Source of the DNA: Bog-756 sp963777665 | GTDB lineage: Bacteria > Actinomycetota > Acidimicrobiia > Acidimicrobiales > RAAP-2 | DNA: 64,000 nt | Reading direction: 5' to 3' | Assembly: GCA_963777665.1 (NCBI GenBank) | Contig: CAVZRJ010000001.1 | Coordinates: 310,001 to 374,000 of the forward strand | Part shown: positions 1-9,946 of the stretch, piece after piece | Numbering within the stretch: the stretch's first letter is position 1 | How the letters are laid out: every line of letters begins with the position of its first letter | The notes under the pieces: generated by a model | What the model saw: the letters and a program-made list of their open reading frames with translations, nothing else | What the model was told of the DNA's origin: nothing | The model's database searches: none | Position numbers and translations under genes: made by a program

Positions 1-98
1 TCGGATTCGGCATCGACCGCTGCGCACAGATGCGGCACCAGATCGCCGACATGCGGGCCCTGATCGAGAACGACATCCGATTCCTGCGCCAGTTCTGA
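1..98 (+). CDS. pheS: Phenylalanine-tRNA ligase alpha subunit, C-terminal end (partial)
   Basis: Only the last 31 codons are inside the window, read from base 3 to the stop at 96-98. They encode the class II synthetase motif 3 region (GFGIDRCAQMRHQI) and the family-typical tail ENDIRFLRQF. PheS forms the catalytic half of the (alpha-beta)2 enzyme that charges tRNA-Phe. The gene lies 25 nt upstream of pheT in the usual pheST order. The 5' part is outside the window. Confidence 0.93.
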   Translation, partial: GFGIDRCAQMRHQIADMRALIENDIRFLRQF

Positions 99-123
99 GG
101 CGCGTTCCCCCGAGAGGACAGCT

Positions 124-2674
124 GTGCGCGTACCCCTTTCCTGGCTTCGGGACTTCGCCCCCTTCGGGGACGATGTGGCCACGTTGGCCGCCACGCTCGA
201 CGACCTGGGGCTGGTCGTGGAGGCGATCGAAGTGGTGGGCGAGGGTCTGGCCGATGTGGTCGTGGCCCGGGTCGTCGAGGTCGGACCCATCGACGGGGCC
301 GACAAGATCAGACGGGTGGTGGTGGACGACGGGTCCGCTCCGGTCGAGGTCGTGTGCGGCGCGTGGAACTTCGCCGCCGGTGACCTGGTGCCGCTCGCCC
401 CGGTCGGAGCCACGCTGCCCGGCGGGATGGCGATCGGTCGCCGCAAGCTGAAGGGTGTTGTCTCCAACGGCATGCTCTGTTCGGGCCGCGAGCTCCGCCT
501 GTCCGAGGACCACGAGGGCATCCTCATCCTCAACGGTGTCGAGGGGGCGGCGCCGGGCGACCCGCTCGTCGCGGTGCTGGGCATCGACCCGGACGTGGTG
601 TTCGACATCTCGGTGGAGGCGAACCGGCCCGATGCATGGAGCATCGCCGGCGTGGCACGGGATCTGGCTGCGCGGTTGACGCTCCCGTTCACCGTGCCCG
701 ACACCGCTGCGGTGGTCGCGGCCGCCTCGCAAGACGACGGCCCGCACCCTGCTGGCACAGCCCTGCCTGCCGGCCCGGACGTCGGGTCGCTGACCACGGT
801 CCGGGTGGATGATCTCGAGCTGTGTCCGCGCTTTACCGCGCGGGTCCTCACCGGGAGTCGAGGTGACCGACTCCCCGGCGTGGTTGTCGCGCCGTCTGAC
901 CGCGGCCGGCATGCGACCGATCAACAACGTGGTCGACGCCTCCAACTACGTGATGCTCGAGCTCGGTCAGCCGACCCATCCCTACGATCTCGACCGGCTG
1001 GCCGGCAATGGACTGTTGGTGCGACGGGCGGCACCGGGGGAGCGGGTCACCACCCTCGACGGCGTCGAGCGCACGCTCGGCACACCCGGACCGGGTCTCG
1101 GCGACACCGGCCAGGACTGTCTCATCTGTGATGCCGCGGGCGCCCCGGTCGGCATCGGCGGGATCATGGGGGGTGCCTCCTCTGAGATCGATCCGTCGAC
1201 GACGAGGGTGCTCCTCGAGGCGGCCTTCTTCGTGGCCATGGCCATCGCCCGCACCGCCAAGCGGCTCAACCTGCGCACCGAGGCCTCCGCCCGGTTCGAA
1301 CGCGGCTGCGATCCCGCCGGGATCGATCTCGCCGCCCAGCGCTTCTGCGAGCTGTTGGCCCTGACCGCGGGTCCGCGACTCGCACTCGCGCAGGGGGTCA
1401 TCGACGTGGTCGGCGACGTGCCGACTCCGCTGACCGTCCCGGTCCGCCCGGACCGGGTCAACGCACTGCTCGGGACCGACTTCTCCGCACCGGCGATCGC
1501 CGGCCTGCTCGCGCCGCTCGGCATCCGGGGCGGTCAGCCGGCGCCGGTCGGGGACGAGACGCTGAACGCCGTGGTCCCGACCTTCCGGCCCGACATCCGC
1601 CCCGCCCCGATGGGGGAGGCAGACCTGACCGAGGAGGTCGCCCGCACCTACGGGTACGCCCGCCTGCCGCGTCGGATGCCCGCCTGGCCCCAGCCCGGAC
1701 GGCTCACCGACTACCAGCGCGCACGCAGGCTGGTGAAGGACGTCCTGTGCGGTGTCGGGGCCACCGAGGTGTGGACCCCCACCTTCGCGACCGAGGCCGA
1801 CCTGGTGGGGGTCGGCTTCAGCCCGCCCTTCGTCGAGGTGGCCAACCCGCTGGTCGACGCGGAGCGCTTCCTGCGGACGTCGATGGCCCCCGGGCTCCTG
1901 CGGGCGGTGCTCTACAACGTCGAGCGGCGCCAGGACGAGCTACGGCTGTTCGAGGTCGGTTCCGTGTTCGGGCTCGCCGAGGTGCAGACCCCGGACGAGC
2001 CACCGGCCGAGTCGGATGAGCGGCTGTCGGCGGTCTTCGTCACTGCGGAGGACGACGCCTGGGCCGCGGTGGCCGCGTGGCGCATCCTGGCCGACGCACT
2101 CGGCGTGACCGGGTGGCACCTCGAGCAGAGACCGCGCCAGTCACCGGTCACGCGTGTCCTCCACGAACACCGGTCGGCGACGGTGCGCTGCGATCCGGGA
2201 CCGGACGCACCGCCCGGTCATTCCCTCGAGCTCGGGGTGCTCGGTGAGCTCGACCCGACCGTGGTGGAGAGCTTCGGGCTCGTGGACATCGCCGGACGCC
2301 CCCGGCGGGTCGGATGGTTGGACCTCGACCTCGAGGTGCTGCTCGACCCGGGACAGACCCCGCGCCGGCCCCTCGAGGCGGTTCCGGTGAGCCGCTTTCC
2401 CTCCTCCGACATCGACCTGGCCTTCGTCGTCCCCGACCCGGTCCCCGCAGGCTCGGTCGAGGCCACCCTGGCGAGCGCGGGAGGGGATCTCCTCGAGTCG
2501 GTCCACCTCTTCGACGTCTACCGCGGCCCGACGGTCGCCGACGGGTCGCGCAGCCTGGCCTACCGTCTCCGCTTCTGCGCCCCTGACCGCACCCTCACCG
2601 ACGAGGAGATCGGCAGGCTCCGGTCGCTCTGCATCGCAGCGGTGGTGGACCATCACGGGGCCGCTCTGCGCTGA
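124..2674 (+). CDS. pheT: Phenylalanine-tRNA ligase beta subunit, reading frame interrupted by +1 shift
   Basis: Begins at GTG 124 behind a GAGAGG Shine-Dalgarno. The N-terminal part (about 244 codons, to base 855) carries the EMAP-like tRNA-binding fold and the start of the B3/B4 region. The rest, including RPINNVVDASNYVMLELGQP and the C-terminal FDX-ACB anticodon-binding domain (SRFPSSDIDLAFVV to the end), lies in the next frame. Family conservation runs from TARVLTG straight into VEVTDSPAWL, so removing one base near 856 restores an 849-residue protein of normal length. No slippery codon/stop arrangement of known programmed +1 sites is present. Since the enzyme is essential, a sequencing or assembly error is the simplest reading; a true frameshift with a second copy elsewhere is possible. 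Confidence 0.9.
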
Positions 2675-2724
2675 CCTGGGGGCAGGCTTGCTCCCGACCT
2701 GTCGCTCCTGCTGCTCGGGCATGT

Positions 2725-2750
2725 TGCATAATCATGCGCTATTGTGCATA
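2725..2750 (+). promoter_or_regulatory. Putative ArgR operator (ARG box) before argC
   Basis: Two TGCATA hexamers start at 2725 and 2745, 20 nt (about two helical turns) apart, with CATGC between them, just 11 nt before the argC ATG. ARG boxes in actinobacteria and enterobacteria are imperfect palindromes built on TGCAT-type halves. The local AT-richness (CATAAT at 2727-2732, TATTGT at 2740-2745) also offers -10 candidates, so ArgR bound here would occlude transcription. Site assignment is by pattern only. Confidence 0.6.
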
Positions 2751-2760
2751 GACTTGCAGC

Positions 2761-3816
2761 ATGGCAGCTCCCCGGAAGGTCGGCGTGGTCGGGGCGTCCG
2801 GCTACACGGGTGTCGAATTGCTCCGGCTCTGCGCCGTCCACCCCGACCTCGAGGTGGCGGTGGCCACGGCGGGATCGCACGCCGGACAGTCGGTGGCCGA
2901 CCACTCCCGCTCGCTGGCCGCCGCCTATCCCTCCCTCGTCTACAGCCCGACCGATCTGACCCACCTGGACGGCCTCGACCTCGTCTTCTGCGCTCTGCCC
3001 CACGGGGAGTCGCAACGCCTCATGCCCGAACTGGTCGAACGGGTGGGGGTGGTGGTCGACCTGGCGGCCGACTTCCGTCTGCGCGACCCGGGCCTCTATC
3101 CGGCCTGGTACGGCGCCGAGCACCTCGCGCCGGCATTGCTCCCCACGTTCACCTACGGCCTGCCCGAGCTCCACCGCGCCGCGCTCGAAGGCGCGACCCG
3201 TATCGCCGCGCCCGGGTGCTACCCGACGGCGGCCCTGCTGGCCCTCACCCCGCTGGTGGAGGCCGGCGCGCTCGACCTGCCCGACGCGACCCCGGGGGGT
3301 GCCGCGCCCCTGCTGGTCGATGCGGCAAGCGGGGTGTCGGGGGCCGGTCGCTCTCCGACCGAGAGCCTCCACTTCGGCACCGTCGACGAGGACTTCGTCG
3401 CCTACGGCCTGCTCGACCACCGCCACACCCCTGAGATCGAGCAGGGACTGGGCACCAGCGTGCTCTTCACGCCGCACCTCGCCCCGATGGTCCGAGGCAT
3501 CCTGGCCACCTGTTATGCGCGCCCCGCGCACGACCGGGCACTGACCACCGAGGACGCCCTCGAGATCCTGTGGAGCCGCTACGCGGGCGAGCCCTTCGTG
3601 GTGGTGGGCGAGGGTTCCCCTTCGACCAAGTCGTCGACCGGATCGAACACCGCCCACCTCACCGTGCGGGTCGATCCGCGCACGGGCTGGGTGGTCGTCC
3701 TCTCCGCCATCGACAACCTGGTCAAGGGGGCGTCGGGCCAGGCGGTGCAGTGCGCGAACCTGGCGCTCGGAATCCCAGAGCCGACCGGGCTCCCCGTGGC
3801 CGGCCTCTACCCATGA
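2761..3816 (+). CDS. argC: N-acetyl-gamma-glutamyl-phosphate reductase
   Basis: Third step of arginine synthesis: NADPH-dependent reduction of N-acetylglutamyl-5-phosphate to the semialdehyde. The 351-residue product has the Rossmann motif GASGYTG at residues 11-17 and the catalytic cysteine at residue 153 in APGCYPTAAL, both standard for ArgC, and is of normal length. ATG at 2761 is the first gene after the putative ARG box and so the likely operon head. Its stop overlaps the argJ start by 4 nt (ATGA), indicating translational coupling. Confidence 0.96.
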   Translation: MAAPRKVGVVGASGYTGVELLRLCAVHPDLEVAVATAGSHAGQSVADHSRSLAAAYPSLVYSPTDLTHLDGLDLVFCALPHGESQRLMPELVERVGVVVDLAADFRLRDPGLYPAWYGAEHLAPALLPTFTYGLPELHRAALEGATRIAAPGCYPTAALLALTPLVEAGALDLPDATPGGAAPLLVDAASGVSGAGRSPTESLHFGTVDEDFVAYGLLDHRHTPEIEQGLGTSVLFTPHLAPMVRGILATCYARPAHDRALTTEDALEILWSRYAGEPFVVVGEGSPSTKSSTGSNTAHLTVRVDPRTGWVVVLSAIDNLVKGASGQAVQCANLALGIPEPTGLPVAGLYP

Positions 3817-4982
3817 GCATCACCACCCCCGCCGGGTTCGTGGCCGCCGGGTTCGCGGCTGGCATCAAGAGCTCGGGCGCGCTCGACCTCGCTCTCCTCG
3901 CCACCGAGGACGGCCGGCCGGTGCCGACGGCGGCAACCTTCACCTCCAACCGAGCCGCGGCTGCTCCCGTCCAGGTCAGCCGCTCCCATCAGACGGCCAA
4001 CGGCGGTCGGGCCGCCGCGGTCGTCGTCAGCAGCGGCAACGCCAACGCCGCAACCGGCAGCCAGGGTCGGCTCGACGCCGAGGCCATGTGCGCCCTGACC
4101 GCGGAGGGCCTGGGCGTCGCACCCGAGGAGGTCCTGGTGTGCTCGACCGGACTCATCGGCGTCCCCCTCCCCATGGACCCGATCACGGCAGGGATCCCGC
4201 GCCTGGTCGCAGCCCGAGCCGGGGGGCCCGGGGCGGGGGCCGACGCCGCCCTCGGGATCCTGACCACCGACTCCGGTCGCAAGGAGGTGCTCGTCGAGTA
4301 CCCGACCTTCGCTGTCGCCGGCATGGCCAAGGGGGCGGGCATGCTGGCCCCCGACATGGCCACCATGCTGGCCTTCCTGACCACGGACGCTGCGGTCGGT
4401 CCGGTTCCGCTCGCCGACCTCCTGCGGAGCGCCGTCGACGACTCGTTCAATTCCCTCTCGATCGACGGCTGCACGTCGACCAACGACACGGTGATCCTGA
4501 TGGCCTCGGGCCGGGCCGGGCCGGTCGATCCCAACGAGGTGGCCGACGCGGTGACCGAGGCCTGCGCCGACCTGACCACCCAGATGGCCGCCGACGCCGA
4601 AGGGGCCTCCAAGATCTTCCAGGTCCAGGTCACCGGGGCACGCTCCGACGGCGAGGCCCACCGGGCCGCCCGCAAGGTCGCCGACTCCCTGCTCGTCAAA
4701 TGCTCGGTCAACGGTGCCGATCCCTACTGGGGACGGGTGGCCAGTGAGCTGGGCTCGGCCGGCGTCGCATTCGACATGGACCGGTTGAGCATCGCCTATG
4801 GCGACGTCACCGTCTGCCGGGGCGGGGTGGCCGTTCCCCATGACCGCGCAGCAGCGGTTGCACAATTGTCCGGGTCGATGATCCGGATCGAGTGCGGGCT
4901 CGGCCTCGCCGACGGGACCGGCGTCGTCATGGGGGTCGAGCTCGGCTACGGCTACATCGACGAGAACCGGACGACGTCGTGA
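3813..4982 (+). CDS. argJ: Bifunctional glutamate N-acetyltransferase / amino-acid acetyltransferase
   Basis: ArgJ transfers acetyl from N-acetylornithine to glutamate (and in bifunctional members uses acetyl-CoA), closing the cyclic acetyl pathway. The 389-residue product carries the autoproteolysis motif KGAGMLAPDMATMLAF, with the nucleophilic threonine at residue 184 expected to become the N-terminus of the beta chain. ATG 3813 overlaps the argC stop. An in-frame extension upstream exists but lies within argC and has no family similarity. The GTG of argB overlaps its stop codon. No separate argA or argE is visible, consistent with a cyclic pathway. Confidence 0.96.
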   Translation: MSITTPAGFVAAGFAAGIKSSGALDLALLATEDGRPVPTAATFTSNRAAAAPVQVSRSHQTANGGRAAAVVVSSGNANAATGSQGRLDAEAMCALTAEGLGVAPEEVLVCSTGLIGVPLPMDPITAGIPRLVAARAGGPGAGADAALGILTTDSGRKEVLVEYPTFAVAGMAKGAGMLAPDMATMLAFLTTDAAVGPVPLADLLRSAVDDSFNSLSIDGCTSTNDTVILMASGRAGPVDPNEVADAVTEACADLTTQMAADAEGASKIFQVQVTGARSDGEAHRAARKVADSLLVKCSVNGADPYWGRVASELGSAGVAFDMDRLSIAYGDVTVCRGGVAVPHDRAAAVAQLSGSMIRIECGLGLADGTGVVMGVELGYGYIDENRTTS

Positions 4983-5893
4983 CCGCCGCGGCGCCCGTGG
5001 ACCAGCCCGTGCTCCCCCCCGGCGACAAGGCCGCGGTCCTGGTCGAGTCGCTGCCGTACATCCGCCGCTTCTGGGGAAAGGTCGTGGTCGTCAAGTACGG
5101 AGGCAACGTGCTGGCGGCCAAGCCCGGAGCGGATGCGATCGCCGAGGACGAGGCGCTGGCTTCGTTCGCGGAGGACATCGTGCTCATGCGCTCGGTCGGC
5201 ATGTTGCCGGTGGTCGTCCACGGTGGCGGCCCGCAGATCGGCGCACTCATGGCCCGGGTCGGCAAGCAGGCCGAGTTCCAGGACGGGCTGCGGGTGACCG
5301 ACGCCGACACCATCGACCTCGTCCGCATGGTCCTGGTCGGGAAGGTCAACCGGGACATCGTGAGCTCGATCAACGTGCACGGCGCGCTCGCGGTCGGGCT
5401 GTCCGGTGAGGACGCCAACCTGATCACCGCTGTGGCCCGGTCCGAAGCGCTCGGGTTCGTGGGCGACGTGGTCGGGGTCGACCCGGTCATCGTCCACCAG
5501 CTGCTGGCCCAGGGGCTCATCCCGGTGGTGGCCACCATCGGGACCGACGAGTCCGGCCAGGCCTTCAACATCAACGCCGACACCGCCGCCGGAGCACTGG
5601 CCGCAGCCCTCGAGGCCGAGAAACTGGTGTTCCTCACCGACGTGGCCGGGCTGCGCGCCGACCCGGAGGACCCCGGCACGCTCATCCACCGCGCCAGCGT
5701 CGAGGACCTCGACCGCATGCTGGCCACCGGCGGGGCCACCGGCGGGATGATCCCGAAGCTCGAGGCCTGCATCCGGGCTCTGCGCGGCGGGGTCCGGAGT
5801 GCCCACCTCCTCGACGGCCGGACCCCGCACGCCCTCCTGCTCGAGATCTTCACCGACGAAGGGGTTGGCACGATGGTCGGGGCCGACCGGTGA
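4979..5893 (+). CDS. argB: Acetylglutamate kinase
   Basis: Phosphorylates N-acetylglutamate, usually the arginine-feedback-regulated step. GTG 4979 overlaps the argJ stop (GTGA), giving 304 residues. The phosphate-binding lysine sits at residue 39 in VVVKYGGNVL, followed by VVVHGGGPQI and the C-terminal GGMIPKLEA segment, all amino-acid kinase hallmarks. The N-terminal extension before LPYIRRFWGK is like those of arginine-sensitive hexameric enzymes, so feedback inhibition is likely but inferred. Confidence 0.96.
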   Translation: MTAAAPVDQPVLPPGDKAAVLVESLPYIRRFWGKVVVVKYGGNVLAAKPGADAIAEDEALASFAEDIVLMRSVGMLPVVVHGGGPQIGALMARVGKQAEFQDGLRVTDADTIDLVRMVLVGKVNRDIVSSINVHGALAVGLSGEDANLITAVARSEALGFVGDVVGVDPVIVHQLLAQGLIPVVATIGTDESGQAFNINADTAAGALAAALEAEKLVFLTDVAGLRADPEDPGTLIHRASVEDLDRMLATGGATGGMIPKLEACIRALRGGVRSAHLLDGRTPHALLLEIFTDEGVGTMVGADR

Positions 5894-5906
5894 CCGGGGT
5901 CCGGCG

Positions 5907-7175
5907 ATGAGCCCGGCGCCCGGTGCCGACCGCTCGGCCCTCATGGGCACCTACCCGGAGCCCCCGGTGACCTTCGTGCGGGGTGAGGGCAGCACCCTCT
6001 ACGACACCGAGGGGAACGCCTACCTCGACTTCCTCTCCGGCCTGGCGGTGACCTCTCTCGGCCACGCGCATCCGGTGGTCGCCGAAGCGATCGCCGAGCA
6101 GGCGCGCACGCTCAGCCACGTCTCGAACCTGTTCGGCACGGTCATCGGGCCCGAGGTGGCGGTCACCCTGGACCGCCTCATCGGAGGGGGGACCGAGCGG
6201 GCCGGGGGACAGGTCTTCTTCGCCAACTCGGGGGCAGAGGCCAACGAGTGTGCGCTCAAGCTGGCCCGTCGGTGGGCCGGTGACGACCGGTTCGTGGTGG
6301 TCTCCACCTGGGACGCCTTCCACGGCCGGACCCTCGCCACCCTGGCGGCCACCGGGCAGGTCGAAAAGCAGGCCGGCTTCGCGCCGATGCCCGACGGGTT
6401 CGAGCACGTCCCGTTCGACGACCTCGACGCCATGGACGCCGCCTGCGATCCGGTACGGGTTGCCGCGGTGCTGGTCGAGCCCGTGCTCGGCGAGGCGGGC
6501 GTGGTGGTGCCGTCGTCGGACTACCTGGGAGGCCTCCGCCGGCTCTGCACCGAGCGGGGCATCCTGCTCATGGTGGACGAGGTCCAGACCGGGCTCGGGC
6601 GCACCGGCCGCTGGTTCGCCTTCCAGCACCTGGGGATCGACCCGGATGTGGTCACGATGGCCAAGGCACTGGGTAACGGCATGCCGGTGGGGGCCTGCTG
6701 GGCCAAAGCCGAGGTGGCCGCGGCGTTCGTTCCCGGCGACCACGGGAGCACGTTCGGCGGCCAGCCGCTCGCCCTGTCGGCCGTGCGGGCGACGCTCGCG
6801 GTCATGGAGCACGAGGACGTGCCGGCGCGTGCAACGAGAGCGGGCGCGCGCCTTCGGACCGGTCTCGAGCGACTGCCCGGTGTCGCATCGGTGCGCGGCG
6901 AGGGCCTCCTGCTGGCGGCGCTCCTGACCCGGGACCTGGCCGGCCAGGTCTGCCGGGAGGCGCTGCACGCGGGGCTGGTGCTCAACGCCCCCCGCGCCGA
7001 CGCCGTGCGCTTCGCGCCTTCGCTGTTGGTGAGCGACGACGAGATCGACAGGGCGGTGGACATCCTCGGGCGGGTCCTGGCCGCGGTGGCCGCCTCCACC
7101 GGTTCGGATGCCGTGGCGGGCACCGGAGCCGACGTGGAGCCGCCGGCGGCCCGGGGGGGTGTCCATGACAGGTGA
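5907..7175 (+). CDS. argD: Acetylornithine aminotransferase
   Basis: PLP enzyme converting N-acetylglutamate semialdehyde to N-acetylornithine with glutamate as donor. The 422-residue product has the class III aminotransferase layout: GSAEAN-like FFANSGAEANECALKLARRW, the PLP-binding lysine at residue 253 in VTMAKALGNGMPVGA, and the GSTFGGQPLA loop. ATG 5907 is 13 nt after argB; a longer frame upstream is inside argB and was rejected. The C-terminus has a roughly 25-residue low-complexity tail. Its end overlaps argF by 11 nt. Confidence 0.95.
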   Translation: MSPAPGADRSALMGTYPEPPVTFVRGEGSTLYDTEGNAYLDFLSGLAVTSLGHAHPVVAEAIAEQARTLSHVSNLFGTVIGPEVAVTLDRLIGGGTERAGGQVFFANSGAEANECALKLARRWAGDDRFVVVSTWDAFHGRTLATLAATGQVEKQAGFAPMPDGFEHVPFDDLDAMDAACDPVRVAAVLVEPVLGEAGVVVPSSDYLGGLRRLCTERGILLMVDEVQTGLGRTGRWFAFQHLGIDPDVVTMAKALGNGMPVGACWAKAEVAAAFVPGDHGSTFGGQPLALSAVRATLAVMEHEDVPARATRAGARLRTGLERLPGVASVRGEGLLLAALLTRDLAGQVCREALHAGLVLNAPRADAVRFAPSLLVSDDEIDRAVDILGRVLAAVAASTGSDAVAGTGADVEPPAARGGVHDR

Positions 7176-8145
7176 GCGGCCGTCCGGCGCGAACGCCGAC
7201 CGGACCGGCCGGGCGGGAACCCCTCACGTCCTCGAGGTCGATGACCTCGGGCCTGCCGGCGTGGCCGCGGTGATGTCGTTGGCCGAACTCGAGCCGGACG
7301 CCCTGTCCCGGGTGCTCGCCGGTCGTGGGGTGGCCCTCCTCTTCGAGAAGCCCTCCAACCGGACCCGCAACAGCTCGGAGATGGCGGTGGTCGCCCTCGG
7401 AGGACATCCCGTGTCCATCCAGGGCAGCGAGGTCGGTCTCGACGTACGGGAGACCGCGGCCGATGTGGCGCGCACCCTGGCCTGCTACCACGCGGTCATC
7501 GGCGCGCGGGTGATCGACCACGGCACGCTCGAGCGAATGACCGCCGCGCTCGACGGCGCGGGGGTCGCGGTGCCGGTGATCAACCTCCTGAGCGACCGGG
7601 CCCACCCGTGCCAGGCCCTCGCCGACCTGCTCACCCTGCGCGACTGCTTCGGGGCGGACGGCGTCGCCGACCGTACCGTGGCCTACATCGGCGATGCGAA
7701 CAACGTCTGGAGGTCCCTCGCGCTCGTGGCCTCGATGGCCGGCATCCCGACCAGGGTGGCATCGCCGGCCGGGTACGGCCCGTCCGCGGCCGACGTCGAC
7801 CTGGTGCGGTCGTTCGGCGGCGACCTGCTGGTCACGACCGACCCGGGCGAGGCGGCATCGGGAGCGGACGCCCTCTACACCGATGTGTGGACGTCGATGG
7901 GCCAGGAGGCGGAGCGCGAGGCCAGGCTGCGCGCCTTCGCCGGCTTCCAGGTCGACGAGGCCCTGCTCGCCCGCGCCTCCCACGACGCGGTGGTGCTCCA
8001 CTGTCTGCCCGTCCACCGGGGCGAAGAGATCAGCGCAGGGGTGGTCGACGGCGAGCGGAGCGCCGTCTGGCGCCAGGCTGCCAACCGGATGCACGCGATG
8101 CGGGGCCTCCTCGCCTGGGTGGCCGGCGTGGAAGCGGATGGGTGA
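7165..8145 (+). CDS. argF: Ornithine carbamoyltransferase
   Basis: Makes citrulline from ornithine and carbamoyl phosphate. The 326-residue product has the carbamoyl-phosphate loop as KPSNRTR (residues 62-68; the common form is STRTR), the HPCQALAD motif and the ornithine-loop cysteine in HCLPVHRG. ATG 7165 gives a start inside the argD tail; an N-terminal extension of about 25 residues precedes the first conserved segment. The 3' end overlaps argR. Confidence 0.95.
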   Translation: MTGERPSGANADRTGRAGTPHVLEVDDLGPAGVAAVMSLAELEPDALSRVLAGRGVALLFEKPSNRTRNSSEMAVVALGGHPVSIQGSEVGLDVRETAADVARTLACYHAVIGARVIDHGTLERMTAALDGAGVAVPVINLLSDRAHPCQALADLLTLRDCFGADGVADRTVAYIGDANNVWRSLALVASMAGIPTRVASPAGYGPSAADVDLVRSFGGDLLVTTDPGEAASGADALYTDVWTSMGQEAEREARLRAFAGFQVDEALLARASHDAVVLHCLPVHRGEEISAGVVDGERSAVWRQAANRMHAMRGLLAWVAGVEADG

Positions 8146-8714
8146 CCGGGTGACCAAGCACCAGCGGCAGTACCGGATCACCAGGCTCCTCGAGGCCGGA
8201 GCCGTGACCAGCCAGGCCCATCTGGTCGAGCTCCTTGCGGCCGAGGGGGTCGAGGCGACCCAGACCACGGTGTCCCGGGACTTGGAGGAGCTCGGCGCGG
8301 CTCAAGGTGCGCCTGCCGGGGGGCGAGACGGCCTACGCCCTTCCGGAACTGCCCTCCCACCAGGTCGCCCCCGAGGACCACCTGCGACGGGTGCTCGGGG
8401 AGTGGGTGGTGGAGGCCGACCACTCGGGCAACCTGGTGGTACTCCGTACGCCGCCCGGCTCGGCCCATGTCGTAGGCTCGGCACTCGATCGCAGCGGCCT
8501 CCCCGGGGTCATCGGCACGGTTGCCGGGGACGACACGGTGCTGGTGGTGGCGTCCGAAGCGGTGGGCGGAGGGGCGGTGGCCGCGCAGCTGGCCGCCCTT
8601 TCCGGAATGGAACCCGGTGGGACGATGGGTGGTCGGGACCGGGGGGTCGAGGCATCCGGTCGGGCACCGGGAACGCGCGGCACGCGAACGACCGAGACAA
8701 GGGGTGTGCAATGA
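8138..8714 (+). CDS. argR: Arginine repressor, reading frame interrupted by +1 shift
   Basis: The N-terminal winged-helix DNA-binding domain (KHQRQYRITRLL, QTTVSRDLEELGA) reads from ATG 8138 (or GTG 8150). The C-terminal hexamerisation and arginine-binding domain (KVRLPGGETAYALPE, then GTVAGDDTVLVVASE) reads in the next frame. Deleting one G of the GCGG at 8297-8300 joins ELGA to LKVRLPGG exactly as in the family and gives 191 residues with a non-conserved 35-residue tail. As written, the repressor would lose its effector domain, so arginine control of this operon would be lost unless the indel is a sequence error. It overlaps argF upstream and argG downstream. Confidence 0.88.
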
Positions 8715-9946
8715 GCAAGCGGGTTGTCCTCGCGTACAGCGGGGGACTGGACACGTCGATCGCGGTCCGGTGGTTGATGCAGCACCAAGGGGTCGAGGTC
8801 GTCGCGGTCGCCGTCGACGTCGGCCAGGCTGCCGGGTCCGGTGGCGAGGACTGGGACGTCATCCGCAACCGGGCGCTGGCCGCGGGTGCCGTCGAGTCCA
8901 TCGTGGTCGACGCCCGCAGCGAAATGGCCGAGGAGTACTGCATGCCCGCCCTTCTGGCCAACGCCCGGTACGAGGGCAAGTACCCGCTGGTGTCGGCCCT
9001 CTCGCGACCGGTCATCGTCACCCACCTGGTGGCCGAGGCCCGGCGGCACGGTGCCACCGCAGTGGCCCACGGCTGCACGGGGAAGGGCAACGACCAGGTT
9101 CGCTTCGAGGTGGGCACCCGGGCACTGGCCCCGGATCTCGAGGTCATCGCGCCGGCCCGCCTCTGGGGTCTGAGCCGCGAGGACTCGATCGAGTACGCGG
9201 CCAAGTGGGACATCCCGGTGTCGGTGTCCAAGGAGAAGCTCTACTCGATCGACGAGAACCTGTGGGGACGTGCCATCGAGTGCGGGGTCATCGAGGACCC
9301 CTGGAGCCGCCCGCCCGAGGACGTCTATGCGATGACCGTGCCCACGGCCGCCGCGCCGACGGAGGTCACCATCGGCTTCGAGTCGGGTCTGCCGGTTGCC
9401 ATCGATGGCCGGCACCTCATGCCGGAGCCGCTCATCGCCGAGCTCAACCGGCTGGTCGGGTCCTACGGCTTCGGGCGCCTGGACATCGTCGAGAACCGCC
9501 GGGTGGGGATCAAGAGCCGCGAGATCTACGAATGTCCGGGGGCGCTCGCCCTCCTCCTGGCCCACGCCGACTTGGAGGATCTGACCCTCGAGCGCGACCT
9601 CCACCACGAGAAGCTCCGCCTCGAGCCACGCTGGTCGGAGCTGGTCTACGACGGCCTGTGGTTCTCGCCTCTCAAACAGGCCCTCGACGCCTTCTTCGCC
9701 GAGTCCCAGCGGCACGTCACCGGCGAGGTGCGCCTGCGGCTCGATCAGGGGCGGTGCTGGGTGGTCGGCCGTCGGAGCCCGCTCAGTCTCTACGACCACG
9801 GGCTGGCCACCTACGACGCCAGCGACACCTTCCGTCACCAGGACGCAGAGGGATTCGTCCGTCTCTGGGGCCTCGGCGTCGCGACCTGGTCGGCGGTCCA
9901 GGAGCACCGCGGGGATGGCGGGGTCCCCGTGGACGCGGGCAGCTGA
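8711..9946 (+). CDS. argG: Argininosuccinate synthase
   Basis: ATP-dependent condensation of citrulline and aspartate. The product of 411 residues has the N-type ATP pyrophosphatase P-loop AYSGGLDTS at residues 8-16, plus HGCTGKGNDQVRFE and SIDENLWGR, both diagnostic for ArgG. ATG 8711 overlaps the argR stop by 4 nt, and its TGA shares a base with the argH ATG, so it is in the same transcript. Confidence 0.97.
   Translation: MSKRVVLAYSGGLDTSIAVRWLMQHQGVEVVAVAVDVGQAAGSGGEDWDVIRNRALAAGAVESIVVDARSEMAEEYCMPALLANARYEGKYPLVSALSRPVIVTHLVAEARRHGATAVAHGCTGKGNDQVRFEVGTRALAPDLEVIAPARLWGLSREDSIEYAAKWDIPVSVSKEKLYSIDENLWGRAIECGVIEDPWSRPPEDVYAMTVPTAAAPTEVTIGFESGLPVAIDGRHLMPEPLIAELNRLVGSYGFGRLDIVENRRVGIKSREIYECPGALALLLAHADLEDLTLERDLHHEKLRLEPRWSELVYDGLWFSPLKQALDAFFAESQRHVTGEVRLRLDQGRCWVVGRRSPLSLYDHGLATYDASDTFRHQDAEGFVRLWGLGVATWSAVQEHRGDGGVPVDAGS

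Noticed and set aside
840..880. Programmed ribosomal frameshift in pheT
   Set aside because: No slippery codon, stop codon or internal Shine-Dalgarno arrangement like prfB, and five other genes in the window show similar single-base shifts.
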